A DNA stretch of 64,000 bases from Novacetimonas maltaceti (GCF_002906255.1 NZ_POTC01000008.1:35478-99477); one strand, 5' to 3'. Numbered from the stretch's first letter, positions 37,681 to 48,500 are shown. The notes: generated from the sequence alone by a model not told the origin. Numbers and translations are program-made.

Positions 37681-39120
37681 TCACGCCTCCTCCTCTGGCG
37701 GGGGGGGCGCATGGGGTGCGGGGGCGAAACATATGGTGAAAACCGCGCCCGGCAGGCTGGCGTCACACCGCGCGGCGCCAATGCGCAGGCTGGCGTTATG
37801 GAGTTGCACGATCGCCCAGACCAGACTCAGCCCAAGCCCGCTGCCGGGAACGTGCCTGCTCTTGTCGGAGCGGTAGAAACGCCCCGTCACCGCGCGGCGT
37901 TCCTCCGGCGGGATGCCGATTCCCGTATCCTCGACCTCCAGCGTCACGCCCTGCGCGTCGCCGCCGGTGCGGATCGTGACATGCCCGCCCTCCGGCGTGA
38001 ACTTCATGGCGTTGTCGACCAGGTTGGCCAGCACCTCGATCAGCAGGTCGCGGTCGCCATGCACCTCCCCCACGCCCGGCCCGCGCACATGCGCCAGCAT
38101 GATGCCCCGGCTTTCGGCAATGGGTTCGTAAAGGTCGATGATGTCGTCGGCGAGGCTGTCGAGGTCCACCATCCCGAACCCGACCCGGCGGCGGCCATTC
38201 TCGATCTCGCCAATGCGCAGCAGCGCGGTGATGACGGCAAAGGACTGGTCAAGGTCGTCGATGGCGCGCGCGATGACATTGCGCAGCGCCTCGGCCGAAT
38301 GTCCGGCGGAACGCGCCCGGTCGAGGCGCGCGCGCACACGCGTCAACGGCGTGCGCAGGTCGTGGGCGATGTCGTTGCCGACATCGCGGATCTCGTCCAT
38401 CAGGCGCTCAAGCCGGTCGAGCATCCTGTTGACGCTGCCGGCAAGGCGCTGCAGGTCATCGCGCTGCCGCCCGGCAGGCAGACGTTCGTGCAGGTCGCCT
38501 TCCATGATCCGGTCGATGGCCTCGTGCATGTCCTTGACGCGGGCAAGGGCGCGGTGGCTGAGCACGATCCCGGTCATCAGCGCGAACAGCACCGTCGGCA
38601 CGATGGACACCAGCAGCGAATGGCGCATCATCAGGCGCAGTTCGCTGCGCATGTGCCAGCTTCGCCCCAGCACGAGGACACGCCCGCCGCGCACGTTCAC
38701 CGCCAGCATGCGCAGCACGCCGGGCGAATGTTCCGCCGCCGCGCCACCGGGGGGCATGCCGCTGGCGGGGGGCTGGATGTTGATTTCATGGACATGCCCG
38801 TCCACCACCAGCCCGTCGGGCCAGTCATGCAGGTCGCCCACGATGTACTGGTGGTCCTGGCTGAACAGTGTCGTGACATTCATGATGACGCGCAGGTCAT
38901 CGGTCGCGCGGTCACGGACCTTGCGCTCCAGGTCCTCCGCGCTTTCGGTCTGCAGCAGGGCGGCTTCGCGATACAGCAGCGTATCCGAACGCCGCGCTTC
39001 GAACACGGTGGCCTGGCTGTAGCCAAGGAAGAACTGGAACGCGGCCGACCCGATCATGGCCGCGACAACCGCCAGCGTCAGGCGGAATGTCGCGGTCCGG
39101 AACAGTTCATTTAGAAACAC
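37681..39120 (-). CDS. Two-component sensor histidine kinase
   Basis: This 479-residue kinase has two membrane segments (about residues 12-34 and 170-190), a periplasmic sensor domain between them, and HAMP at about 190-245. The phosphorylated histidine is about 253 in NDIAHDLRTPL, and the ATPase domain has NLVDNAMKFTPEGG, EDTGIGIPPEE and GSGLGLS. It overlaps the response regulator gene by 14 bases. It lies just ahead of the RND cluster in the same direction, so efflux control is the likely output. The signal is unknown. Confidence 0.93.
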   Translation of the reverse strand: MFLNELFRTATFRLTLAVVAAMIGSAAFQFFLGYSQATVFEARRSDTLLYREAALLQTESAEDLERKVRDRATDDLRVIMNVTTLFSQDHQYIVGDLHDWPDGLVVDGHVHEINIQPPASGMPPGGAAAEHSPGVLRMLAVNVRGGRVLVLGRSWHMRSELRLMMRHSLLVSIVPTVLFALMTGIVLSHRALARVKDMHEAIDRIMEGDLHERLPAGRQRDDLQRLAGSVNRMLDRLERLMDEIRDVGNDIAHDLRTPLTRVRARLDRARSAGHSAEALRNVIARAIDDLDQSFAVITALLRIGEIENGRRRVGFGMVDLDSLADDIIDLYEPIAESRGIMLAHVRGPGVGEVHGDRDLLIEVLANLVDNAMKFTPEGGHVTIRTGGDAQGVTLEVEDTGIGIPPEERRAVTGRFYRSDKSRHVPGSGLGLSLVWAIVQLHNASLRIGAARCDASLPGAVFTICFAPAPHAPPPPEEEA

Positions 39121-39844
39121 GAAGCATGAACCCGGCGCCGCGTATGCTCTGGATCAGGGAAGGGGCGCCTGCTTCGTCCACCTTGCGCCGCAGCTTGCCG
39201 ATATGCACGTCGACAAGGTTCGTCTGCGGGATGAAGCGGTAATTCCACACATCCTCCAGCAGCATGTTGCGTGTCAGCACCTGGTCGGGGCGGCGCATCA
39301 GGTATTCCAGCAGCCTGAATTCGCGCGGCAGCAGTTCGATCGGCTCCCCGTCGCGCGTCACGGTGCGTTCGATCAGGTCCATCGTCAGCGGCCCGGCATG
39401 GAGCATCGTCTCGCGCGAGTTGTTGGGGCGACGCAGCAGCGCCTCGAGCCGGGCGGCAAGTTCCTCCATCGCGAACGGCTTGGTCAGGTAGTCGTCGCCC
39501 CCCGCCTTGAGGCCGCTGACACGGTCATCGACCGCCGACAGCGCGGACAGCACCAGCACCGGCGCACGCACCCTGCGTTCGCGCAGCGTCTCGATCAGGC
39601 TGAGGCCGTCGAGTTCGGGCAGCATGCGGTCGACGATCATCACGTCGAATTCATGCGCAAGCCCGACCTCCAGCCCCTGCGATCCCGAAACCTCGTGCCG
39701 GACGCGGAAACGGCGGCTTTCGAGTTCCTCCACCACTTCCTGCGCGATCTTCACGTCATCTTCGACCAGAAGCACGCTCGGCCCGGCGGAAATCGCGGGG
39801 GAGGTCGTGTTTTCAACGCGATCGGGGGTGTTGGGACCTATCAT
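39107..39844 (-). CDS. OmpR-family response regulator
   Basis: This 245-residue regulator has a receiver domain with acidic pocket EDD (28-30), phosphoacceptor aspartate about 72 in IVDRMLPELDG and the conserved lysine in YLTKPFAMEEL. A winged-helix DNA-binding domain follows, with LTRNMLLEDVWNYRF. A CGGAG site precedes the ATG. There are about 20 extra N-terminal residues before the receiver. As first gene of the set it probably regulates itself and the efflux genes downstream. Confidence 0.94.
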   Translation of the reverse strand: MIGPNTPDRVENTTSPAISAGPSVLLVEDDVKIAQEVVEELESRRFRVRHEVSGSQGLEVGLAHEFDVMIVDRMLPELDGLSLIETLRERRVRAPVLVLSALSAVDDRVSGLKAGGDDYLTKPFAMEELAARLEALLRRPNNSRETMLHAGPLTMDLIERTVTRDGEPIELLPREFRLLEYLMRRPDQVLTRNMLLEDVWNYRFIPQTNLVDVHIGKLRRKVDEAGAPSLIQSIRGAGFMLRVSK

Positions 39845-39896
39845 GACAGCTCCGACTATGTGCGAGGAGGACGGCGCGCGCCTATTAAAATCCCTT

Positions 39897-41174
39897 TCAC
39901 TCCAGCGGCGCGGTGACGGGCGGCCCCTCGTGGTGGGCGGGATCGTCCGTCATGTCCCCAACGAACGACGCAGTGTCAAGGTCGCGCAACTGCCGTGTCA
40001 CGATGCCGGTGCGGCGTCGTGCCTCGTCGATCGAGTTGCTCATGGCCGAGGCGTTGCGCGCCAGCTTTTCGAGCACGCCGTCCATCCGCAGCATTTCCTG
40101 GCGTGTCGCGCCAAGCAGGCGGGCGATGTCATCCGTACGCTTTTCCAGCGCCAGCGTGACATAGCCGAGGTGGATCGTGCGCAGCATGGCGGGCATCAGG
40201 CCCGGCCCCATGATGATGACGCGACTGGTGCGGCCGATTTCGTCGATCAGGCCGGGAATGCGCGCGACCTCCGCATACAGCCCGTCGGTCGGCAGGTAGA
40301 GGACGGCGAATTCCACCGTGACGGGAGGCAGGATGTATTTGGCGGCGATCTTGCGCGCCTCGATCCGCACGGTGGTCTCCAGCGCGCGGCGGGCGGCGCG
40401 TTCGGCGTCGGGATTGACGTCCTCGACCGCCTGCAGCAGCCGTTCATACGCCTCGGTCGGGAATTTGGAATCAATCGCCAGCACGGGCGGCACCGACGCC
40501 CTGACCGGCATGCGCACGGCGAATTCGACCACGTCGCGGCTCTTGTCGCTCAGGCGGCAGTTCATCTCGTACGAACCTTCGGGCAGCACGTCATCGAGGA
40601 TGGCGCGCAACTGCGCCTCCCCCCAGCCACCGCGCGTCTTGACGTTGGAAAACAGCCGCTTGAGGTCGCCCACCTGCGCGGTCATGGCCGAGACCTCGCC
40701 CATCGCCTTCTGCATGGCGCCAAGCTGTTCGAGCACGCGCTGGAACGAGGTCTGCATCTGCCGTTCCACCGCCTCATGCAGGCGTTCATTGACCGCAAGG
40801 CGGATCGCCTCAAGCTGGCTGGCGCTTTCGGCGGCCATGGCGCGCAGGGCCTCCGACTGGCTCAGGCGCATCTCCCCCATCTCGCGGCTGACGATATTGG
40901 CGATGCGGCCAAGGCCCTGCGACGTGTCCTGGTGGCGCTGCTCGATCCGGCCGGTCAGGACGCGCTCGATTTCCGCAAGCCGCGCGCGCTGGTGTTCCGC
41001 ATCGGCCATGCGGGCGCTGCCCTCGCGCTCCATCATCACATACAGGCGCGCAAGCAGGTCTTCCTCCCCCTGCCCGCCCTCGCGCTGGCGCAGCAGCGGA
41101 AGCAGCAGCAGGCACGCAAGCCCCGACCCCAGCGCGGCCACCCATATCGCGATCGTGCTCAGCGTATCGAACAA
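39897..41174 (-). CDS. rmuC: DNA recombination protein RmuC
   Basis: RmuC-family proteins limit DNA inversions and have a nuclease-like core. An N-terminal membrane anchor (residues about 7-28) is followed by a long coiled coil, then the core with KTRGGWGEAQLRAIL and the AIDSKFPTEAY motif that carries likely catalytic residues. Its 425 residues are normal. It is monocistronic, 52 bases upstream of the response regulator gene. Confidence 0.93.
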   Translation of the reverse strand: MFDTLSTIAIWVAALGSGLACLLLLPLLRQREGGQGEEDLLARLYVMMEREGSARMADAEHQRARLAEIERVLTGRIEQRHQDTSQGLGRIANIVSREMGEMRLSQSEALRAMAAESASQLEAIRLAVNERLHEAVERQMQTSFQRVLEQLGAMQKAMGEVSAMTAQVGDLKRLFSNVKTRGGWGEAQLRAILDDVLPEGSYEMNCRLSDKSRDVVEFAVRMPVRASVPPVLAIDSKFPTEAYERLLQAVEDVNPDAERAARRALETTVRIEARKIAAKYILPPVTVEFAVLYLPTDGLYAEVARIPGLIDEIGRTSRVIIMGPGLMPAMLRTIHLGYVTLALEKRTDDIARLLGATRQEMLRMDGVLEKLARNASAMSNSIDEARRRTGIVTRQLRDLDTASFVGDMTDDPAHHEGPPVTAPLE

Positions 41175-41429
41175 ATCAGGTATCCCCCAGGGCCGTTATG
41201 CACGTTCAAAAGAACAAACCATGTCCACAGGCTGTAATGCAGTTATGGCAGGCCGACCATACATTTTTGGAATATCTGATCTTCATGCTATGCCGGACGT
41301 GGCCCGCGTCCCGCCCGGTCACCAGTTTTTCAATCCCCGATCCGCCACGGGCACGATAGGCTGCATCCCTTACCCACTTCCCTTTCCCCGGCATGGCCGG
41401 ACCTGTTTCCTCACCAAGGCCCCACCCCC

Positions 41430-42767
41430 ATGATCCACGTTTCCCCGCCACCCGCGTCCCAGCAGCGTTCCCCGTTCCGGAGCCTGTATTTCCAGGTCAT
41501 CGTCGCGGTTGTCGCCGGGATTGCGGTCGGCCATTTCTGGCCCCATGCGGGAACCGCGCTCCAGCCGCTGGGCGACGGGTTCATCCGGCTGGTCAAGATG
41601 ATCATCCCGCCGGTCATCTTCCTGACGGTGGTGACGGGGGTCGCGGGCCTGTCGGACCTTGGCAAGGCGGGGCGCCTTGCGGGCAAGGCGATGGTCTATT
41701 TCCTGACCTTCTCCACCCTTGCGCTGGTGGTGGGGATGCTGGTCGCCAACATCGTGCGCCCCGGCGCTGGCGTGCATGCCGACCCGTCCAGCATGGACGC
41801 GCACTCCGTCGCCGCGTTCGTGGCGCGCGCGCAGGCCCATTCCTTCAGCGGGTTCATGCTCAACATCATCCCCGACACCGTGCTCAGCGCCTTTGTGTCG
41901 GGCGATATCCTGCAGGTGCTGCTGATCGCGATCCTGTTCAGCATCAGCCTGTCGCACATGGGCGCGCGCGGGCATGCCATCCTGTCGCTGTTCAAGCAGT
42001 TGACCGAACTCGTCTTCGGGGTCGTGCGGCTGGTAATGCTGGCGGCCCCGATCGGGGCGTTCGGGGCGATGGCGTTTACCATCGGGCGCTTTGGCATCGG
42101 GTCCGTGCTCAACCTCGCCTTCCTCGTGGTCACGTTCTATGCCACGTCGGCGCTGTTCATCGTGGTCGTGCTGGGTCTGGTGGCGCGATATAACGGGTTT
42201 CGCATACTGCCGCTGCTGGCCTACCTGCGCGAGGAGCTGCTGATCGTGCTGGGCACCAGTTCGTCGGAATCCGCGCTGCCGACCCTGATGACCAAGATGG
42301 AGAACGCGGGCTGCGCGCCATCGGTCGTGGGGCTGGTGGTGCCGATGGGCTATTCCTTCAACCTTGATGGCACCAACATCTACATGTCGCTCTCCGCCCT
42401 GTTCATCGCGCAGGCGACGGGCGTGCATCTGGGGCTGGGGCAGCAGGTCTCCCTGCTGCTTGTGGCGATGATCAGTTCCAAGGGGGCCGCGGGCGTGACC
42501 GGGGCGGGATTTGTCACGCTGGCCGCGACCCTTGCGGTGGTGCCCGACGTGCCCGTCAGCGGCATGGCCCTGATCCTGGGGATCGACCGGTTCATGTCGG
42601 AATGCCGATCACTGACGAACATCATCGGCAATGCGGTGGCCACCATCGTGCTGGCGCGGTGGGAAAACGAACTGGACACGCAGCGCCTGCACGCCGCACT
42701 CAGCGGGAGCATCCCGGAGGAGGAAGCCGACCGCCCGGTCCTGAGCACCGGCGCGCATAACGCCTGA
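41430..42767 (+). CDS. Dicarboxylate/amino acid:cation symporter (DctA/GltP family)
   Basis: This inner-membrane carrier (445 residues) takes up C4-dicarboxylates or glutamate/aspartate with protons or sodium. The serine-rich hairpin [18 protein letters not shown], the substrate and cation site [15 protein letters not shown] and the end motif around [16 protein letters not shown] are all present. Sequence favours DctA-like transport, but the substrate cannot be fixed. It stands 46 bases ahead of a second organic-acid carrier on the same strand, suggesting a joint uptake unit. The 255-base gap upstream shows no confident promoter. Confidence 0.9.
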   Translation: MIHVSPPPASQQRSPFRSLYFQVIVAVVAGIAVGHFWPHAGTALQPLGDGFIRLVKMIIPPVIFLTVVTGVAGLSDLGKAGRLAGKAMVYFLTFSTLALVVGMLVANIVRPGAGVHADPSSMDAHSVAAFVARAQAHSFSGFMLNIIPDTVLSAFVSGDILQVLLIAILFSISLSHMGARGHAILSLFKQLTELVFGVVRLVMLAAPIGAFGAMAFTIGRFGIGSVLNLAFLVVTFYATSALFIVVVLGLVARYNGFRILPLLAYLREELLIVLGTSSSESALPTLMTKMENAGCAPSVVGLVVPMGYSFNLDGTNIYMSLSALFIAQATGVHLGLGQQVSLLLVAMISSKGAAGVTGAGFVTLAATLAVVPDVPVSGMALILGIDRFMSECRSLTNIIGNAVATIVLARWENELDTQRLHAALSGSIPEEEADRPVLSTGAHNA

Positions 42768-42813
42768 TCCCGCCATCCTTCCCACACCAGACGCGAAAAC
42801 AGTTCGGACCTAT

Positions 42814-44115
42814 ATGGAAATCCCTCCCCTGCCCCATGCCCCGCTGACCACCCGCCAGCGGATACACAGCATCATCGCCGGTTCATCGGGCAACCTGATC
42901 GAATATTACGACTGGTACGTCTATGCGGCGTTTTCGCTGTATTTCGCCCATGCGTTCTTTCCCCACGGCAACCAGACGGCGGAACTGCTGCGCAGTGCGG
43001 CGATCTTTGCCATCGGGTTCCTGATGCGCCCGATCGGGGGATGGATCATGGGGCTGGTGGCCGACCGGCATGGACGCCGCTTCGCGCTCAGCCTCTCGGT
43101 GCTGGCGATGTGCGTCGGGTCGCTGACGATCGCGCTGTGCCCCGGATATGACAGCATCGGCGTGTTCGCGCCGGCCATCCTGCTGCTGGCACGTCTGGTG
43201 CAGGGTCTCAGCCTCGGCGGGGAATACGGGGCCAGCGCCACCTATCTTTCGGAAATCGCGCCCCCGGCCCAGCGCGGGTTCTACGCCAGTTTCCAGTATG
43301 TGACGCTGGTGGCGGGGCAGCTGCTCGCCCTTGTCGTGCTGCTGGTGCTGCAGTTCGCGGTCCTGACACCGCAGCAGATCGGGGCATGGGGATGGCGCAT
43401 CCCGTTCGGCATCGGCGCGCTGCTGGCGCTGTCGGTGCTGTGGTTCCGGCGCGGCATGGTCGAAAGCGAGCAGTTCAGCAACGCGACCCGCGACCCGGCG
43501 ACAAAGGGGGGGGTGCGGGTGCTGCTGCATCACCCGCGGGAGGTCGTGGCGGTCTGTGGCCTGACGCTTGGCGGGACGGTCGCGTTCTATACCTTCACCA
43601 TCTACATGCAGAAATACCTCGTCAACACGACGGGACTGACCAAGGAAGCCTCGACCGTCATTTCCACCACCGCCCTTGCGGTCTTCGCGCTGGCGCAGCC
43701 CTTCTTCGGCGCGCTATCGGATCGCATCGGACGGCGGCCGCTGCTGCTGTCGTTCGGCATCATCGGCTGCACCGTCACCGTCCCGCTGATGCATGCGATG
43801 GCGCATGCGTCTTCCCCCGTCGTGGCGCTGGGCCTGCTGGTGACGGCGCTGCTGTGCATTTCGGGCTATACGTCGATCAATGCGGTGGTGAAGGCGGAAC
43901 TCTTCCCCGCGCGTATCCGCGCCCTTGGCGTCGCCCTGCCCTATGCGCTGACGGTGTCGATATTCGGCGGGACGGCGGAATATGTGGCGCTGTGGTTCAA
44001 GCAGGCCGGGCACGAGGACTGGTTCTACTGGTATGTCACGGGCTGCATCGCCTGTTCGCTGCTGACGGTGCTGTTCCTGCTGCCATCCCGCGACCGCATC
44101 ACGCCGGAGGCATGA
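42814..44115 (+). CDS. MFS metabolite:proton symporter (KgtP/citrate-type)
   Basis: This 433-residue, twelve-segment transporter belongs to the metabolite:H+ symporter family. Characteristic parts are SSGNLIEYYDWYVYAAFSLY at the first segment, the loop motif LVADRHGRRFALSLS, and QGLSLGGEYGASATYLSEIA. Relatives carry 2-oxoglutarate, citrate, proline or shikimate. Neighbouring a DctA-like gene, a Krebs-cycle acid is the likeliest cargo. It is followed directly by a palindromic repeat that can act as a terminator. Confidence 0.88.
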   Translation: MEIPPLPHAPLTTRQRIHSIIAGSSGNLIEYYDWYVYAAFSLYFAHAFFPHGNQTAELLRSAAIFAIGFLMRPIGGWIMGLVADRHGRRFALSLSVLAMCVGSLTIALCPGYDSIGVFAPAILLLARLVQGLSLGGEYGASATYLSEIAPPAQRGFYASFQYVTLVAGQLLALVVLLVLQFAVLTPQQIGAWGWRIPFGIGALLALSVLWFRRGMVESEQFSNATRDPATKGGVRVLLHHPREVVAVCGLTLGGTVAFYTFTIYMQKYLVNTTGLTKEASTVISTTALAVFALAQPFFGALSDRIGRRPLLLSFGIIGCTVTVPLMHAMAHASSPVVALGLLVTALLCISGYTSINAVVKAELFPARIRALGVALPYALTVSIFGGTAEYVALWFKQAGHEDWFYWYVTGCIACSLLTVLFLLPSRDRITPEA

Positions 44116-44116
44116 G

Positions 44117-44201
44117 TAAAAGTTTTTGGTGAAGCTTTTTTCAAAAAGCTTCGAAAGAACGCCGCCTTTTTCGATCAAAAGGCGGCACCCAAAAACTTTT
44201 A
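44117..44201. repeat. Three-stem palindromic intergenic element, copy 1 (complete)
   Basis: An outer stem (TAAAAGTTTTTGGT with ACCCAAAAACTTTTA) encloses two hairpins: GAAGCTTTTT/AAAAAGCTTC (44131-44152) and GCCGCCTTTT/AAAAGGCGGC (44161-44186). The element therefore folds like a three-way junction. It lies between the converging symporter and oxidase genes and would terminate both. Related copies are at 53093-53164 and 63850-63875. Confidence 0.85.
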
Positions 44202-44236
44202 TTACTTTATCCTGTCAAAACCGGATGGGTCCGGAT

Positions 44237-45412
44237 TCAGACGTTATAGCCCATGCTTTTGTACAGACCGTTGATGATGGAAACACCCCTGCGCGCTTCG
44301 TCCACATTGGGCGTCTCATCGGTGCGATTATATCCGTGTCCCATATCCTCGCCCTGCCACTGCACGACGATGCCGTCACGGCGGGAGACGACATAGACAT
44401 TTTCATATTCCATGCTGAACAGCGCCTCCGGCTGCGGAATCAGCCATGCGATCTGCCCCCGGACCGGAATGATGCTCTCGTCATTCCACAGCGCACGCGC
44501 GCCATAGCCGGTGCAGTTGATGAAGACGGGATCCGGCAGGGCCGTCAGTTCCGACGGGTGATGCAGCGTCATGGTCCGGATTTTGCCGCCACGCTCGAAA
44601 AACTGCCGCATGAGGTAGTCGGCATAGGTGGTGACGTTGAAGATCAGGTTCGGCTGCTTGAGCACCTCGCAATAAGGCAGGCGGGCATCATGAACCGGAA
44701 CCCGGTTACCCTGTGGTTCGATGTCGCGGATACGATCGCCAAGTTCGGCAAAGCCGATGGGATCGGGTGGCGTCGGCCGGGCATCACGCGACTTCAGTCC
44801 ATAGAACGTGTCCCATTCGATCGGATTGCCCGGCAATCCCTGCAGGTTCTGGTAGCAGGAGAAGGAATAGCGGGCCATCTGCTCCCACCGGGCTGCGAAT
44901 TCAGGTGTCAGGTTGCTCGTCTTCACGATGCGCGAAGACGGCGTCCAGCTTCCCGATGCCCGGGCGGAGCGCACGAAGGGCGGCGTTTCCTGGGCATAGA
45001 TCGTGACCTGCGCGCCGGCCTGCTGTGCGACGATGGCCGTCGTCAGCCCGATCGCACCACAGCCGATCACGCCGATCTTCTGCCCGGGACTGATCGCGGC
45101 ACGTTCAACCGCCAGTTTCGCCGTCCCCCACGACAGCGACCAGCCGCTTCCCCCATGCCCATAGTTATGGACGACCGACTTGCGGCCGACCTGCTCGACC
45201 TCCAGACGCGGCCCCGCCGCGCGGAAGGGGCGCAGGCAGACCGTGATGCGGTCGATCCGGTCGTTACGCGCCCGGATGACCGGAAGATGGCGCACATCCG
45301 CATCAAGGTCATGGCGGCGCGAACGCGCACCCGCGCATCCCGGCAGTGCGGACAGCCCGGCCAGCGAGGCCGCAGTCATCAGGGCTTTTCGACGATGAAA
45401 AGGACGCGTCAT
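44237..45412 (-). CDS. D-amino-acid-oxidase-like FAD lipoprotein with permuted domain order
   Basis: This 391-residue flavoprotein has an RRK-containing signal and a lipobox LPGC (Cys26), so it is probably exported and lipid-anchored. Residues 57-100 (LRPFRAAGPRLEVE, then VVHNYGHGGSGWSLSWG) match what is the C-terminal end of classical D-amino acid oxidases. The dinucleotide-binding GVIGCGAIGLTTA, normally at the N-terminus, follows at 114-126. The C-terminus ends with parts that normally precede the YGHGG motif (FINCTGYGARAL, VRGQIAWL). The order is therefore circularly permuted. FAD-dependent oxidation of an amino acid or similar amine is the likely role. I start at the ATG at 45412; the frame is open upstream. 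Confidence 0.75.
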   Translation of the reverse strand: MTRPFHRRKALMTAASLAGLSALPGCAGARSRRHDLDADVRHLPVIRARNDRIDRITVCLRPFRAAGPRLEVEQVGRKSVVHNYGHGGSGWSLSWGTAKLAVERAAISPGQKIGVIGCGAIGLTTAIVAQQAGAQVTIYAQETPPFVRSARASGSWTPSSRIVKTSNLTPEFAARWEQMARYSFSCYQNLQGLPGNPIEWDTFYGLKSRDARPTPPDPIGFAELGDRIRDIEPQGNRVPVHDARLPYCEVLKQPNLIFNVTTYADYLMRQFFERGGKIRTMTLHHPSELTALPDPVFINCTGYGARALWNDESIIPVRGQIAWLIPQPEALFSMEYENVYVVSRRDGIVVQWQGEDMGHGYNRTDETPNVDEARRGVSIINGLYKSMGYNV

Positions 45413-45584
45413 GAAAGGGAACACTTCTTTTTGCCAATATCCAGCCATGTTGCGAAAGAACGAAATCGACCGGCCAGGACCACAATGGCTGACAATCCCG
45501 CAAAACCAAAGTTTCAAAGACTGATTCCGGCATTTCTTTCCGGCCCGGAATAAAAGCGTCCCGGCCGGCGCGCCCATTTCCGGA

Positions 45585-48500
45585 TCAGTGCATGTGGGTC
45601 AGGTCACGCAGGAAGCCGGGCAGCAGCAGGGCATACGGATTGACATGCACGCTCGGGTTATCGAACGACCCGTTGATCTGGTATGTCGCCGACACCACGC
45701 CACCATTCTTTTCCGGGCTGAACAGCCAGCCCAGCACGCCGGGTAGGTGGCCGGGGGCGGCATTGACCGCAAAGGCCGGGATGATCGTCCCGTCAAGGTC
45801 CAGCGTCGCCTTGTCGAGGTTGATGCGCCCCGCCACCGTCGCGCCCAGCGACGCATTGCTGACCAGGCCATCGGTGATGTTGACCACCCCATCGCGGAAC
45901 GTCAGGGGCATCTTGACGTGCTCGACCTCGAATTCCGGCGCATGCGGGGCCTTCATCCAGCCATAGATGGAGGCATTGTTGACCATGCGCACCACGGCGG
46001 GCACCTGGCGCAGGACAAACGGCCCGGTCGTCAGTTCGCCGGAGAATGGCGCGCTGAGGTCCACGTCATCGAACGATCCTTCCAGATCGACCTGCCCGCC
46101 CTCCATGCGGTCGCCAAGCTTCATGTCCTTCAGCAGCGCGCCAAGGTCCGCGATATGCATCGACAGCACCCTGCTCTGTCCCCGCGGCGTCAGCGTGGCG
46201 GAAGCGGCGGTCGGCCCGGTCATGGAGAACGACGCACGCGTCAGGCGCACGCCGTCATCCTCCAGATGGCTGCGCACGCCCTGGATCGACTGCATCCGGG
46301 TATAGAAGACGGTGCGCGCATCGACATTGATGTTCCAGCTATGCCCCGGCGCGCCCTTCACCCGGCCGGTCGCGGCTTCGGGCATGTGATACCCCTTTGC
46401 CGGGGCGGCGGCGCCCGTGGCGGCCTTCTCGTCCTGGCGCTGGTAGGTCAGCAGCGGGGAAAGGTCGAGCACGCGCGCTGCGACCGACACGCCATACGGC
46501 TCCTTCTCCCCCGCCGGGATGGTGATGATGGCATTGCCGTTCGACCGCCCGACGCGGAAGCCATGCAGGATCAGCCGCCTGCCCTTCCCCTCCGCCGTTT
46601 CGGCATGCCCGTCAATCAGCAGTTCGGGACCGGCCGCGCGGATGTCCTCGATGGAGGAGACATGCCCGTGGTCGAGGTTGATGACGACGGAGGCATTGGC
46701 GTCCTCGCCCACCTGCTTGCTCCAGATCGGGATGGTCAGGGCCGAACGCTTGAGGTCAAGGTCGATATCCACCTGCGCCCTGCCACCGGAATAGCGGTCA
46801 TAATCCACGTCCAGCGCCGCGCTGCCGCCGAAATGATCCCCCATGTCAAGGCCCGCGCGGCGCAGGCCGGCAGGTGTCAGGTATCCCTGCACGCTCGCAC
46901 TTTCCACCGCGCGGTCCGACGGGCCGGAGCGGAAATCCATCGTATAGAGGATGGAGGAAGGGATGCCCGACAGGTTCCCCGTCCCCTTGAGCATCAGCCC
47001 GTCGATCGAGGCGTCGATGCCGAAACGCCCGGCATCGAGCGGTCGGCCCATCACCACATTGCCCAGATGCACCTGCGCAAGGTCGGTATGGGTGCGCAGG
47101 TCGATCTGCGCCAGCTTGACATGCGCATCGAGCGGCAGCGCGATATGCAGCGAGACGTTGGCCCTGCCCGAAGGGGAGGTGAAGCTCATCGGGTGGCGCG
47201 ACAGCACGTTCAGCCGCGGTTCCGCCAGCAGGGCAAGGATGTCGCGCGCATTGCCCTGCAGGGTGGTGTTGATGTCCCCCATCTGGATCTTCTTCATCAG
47301 GCCGGTGATCAGCATGGAACCCGGCCCGACCTCGATCCGGCCGATGCCGGTCGCGTTGACATGGCGGTCGGTGCGGTCCACCAGTTGGTAGGCATGGCCG
47401 AAGCTGATCGCGATCTCGTCCGGTCCCTCGAACGTCAGGTGGGCATCCATGTCATGCAGCGGCGGGATCGGGCGCAGCCAGTACAGCTCCATCCCCTCCG
47501 CACGGATGTCCCCCGCCAGCGACGTCAGATCCAGCCCGTCCCAGCCATCATGGCTGACCAGCCCGACACGCGCCTGCAGTTCGCTGACATGGCCCTTGGT
47601 GATGTTCGTCGTCACCCAGCGCCGCGCGCCCTTCATCGCGCCGGGCGGCCAGAAATCCCCCAGTGTCGCGAAATCGAGGGCCAGCGCCTCGGCCGAGACG
47701 CCGATGCCGACATCATGCGGATGCAGCATGGACGACGCATGCAGGCTGCCCGTCGCCGTCAGCGTCGGGCCGCTGCCGTCATCGGCCGGGTGGCCGGGCG
47801 CGCGCAGGTGCACGACCATCTTCTCCAGCGTGGCGCGAACGGGACCATCGAACGGCGCATCGGCCGGACCGGGATCGAAGGAGGCGACAAGATGGGCCTG
47901 CCCGTCCCCCACCAGAAGCGTGCCGTTGCGGCGCGTGACCACCGTGCCGTTACCGACCTTCAGATAGGCCCCCAGCGTGCGCGGCACCATGAACTGCCCC
48001 GTGCCATCGGCCGCAAGCGACACCTGCAGCGTCCCGCCCACCGGCAGGTCGAGCGGCGCGACCTCCTTCTGCCCCGGCGCGAAGGCGGACGGGCTGACGG
48101 GATCGAGCTTCATGGTCCAGCTGACATGCCCCGGCGCGGTCTCCTTGCCTTCGCCGCGCATGACAAGGTGCTTGCCGCTTCCCTCCAGCATGAAGCCGAT
48201 CGACCCGCTGGCGCCGACCTGCCCGTGATAGGACAGGACATGCAGGTTGGCCGAGGCATCGCGCGTCTGCCATGTCCGGCCTGAGATCTGGTCGCTGAAT
48301 TTCACCTGCGCGTCGGAAACGATGATCCGCCGCAGGAGCGACAGGTTCACCGAACCCCCATGGGAATGGGTGCTGTCCTCCGGCGTGCCGGGACCAAGGT
48401 CAAGCCCGATATCCCCCGCCCGGTTGCGCGCCAGCGCAAGGTGGACGTCACTGACCGACAGCCGTTCCAGCACCACGTCACCATGCACAAGCGCGGGCGT

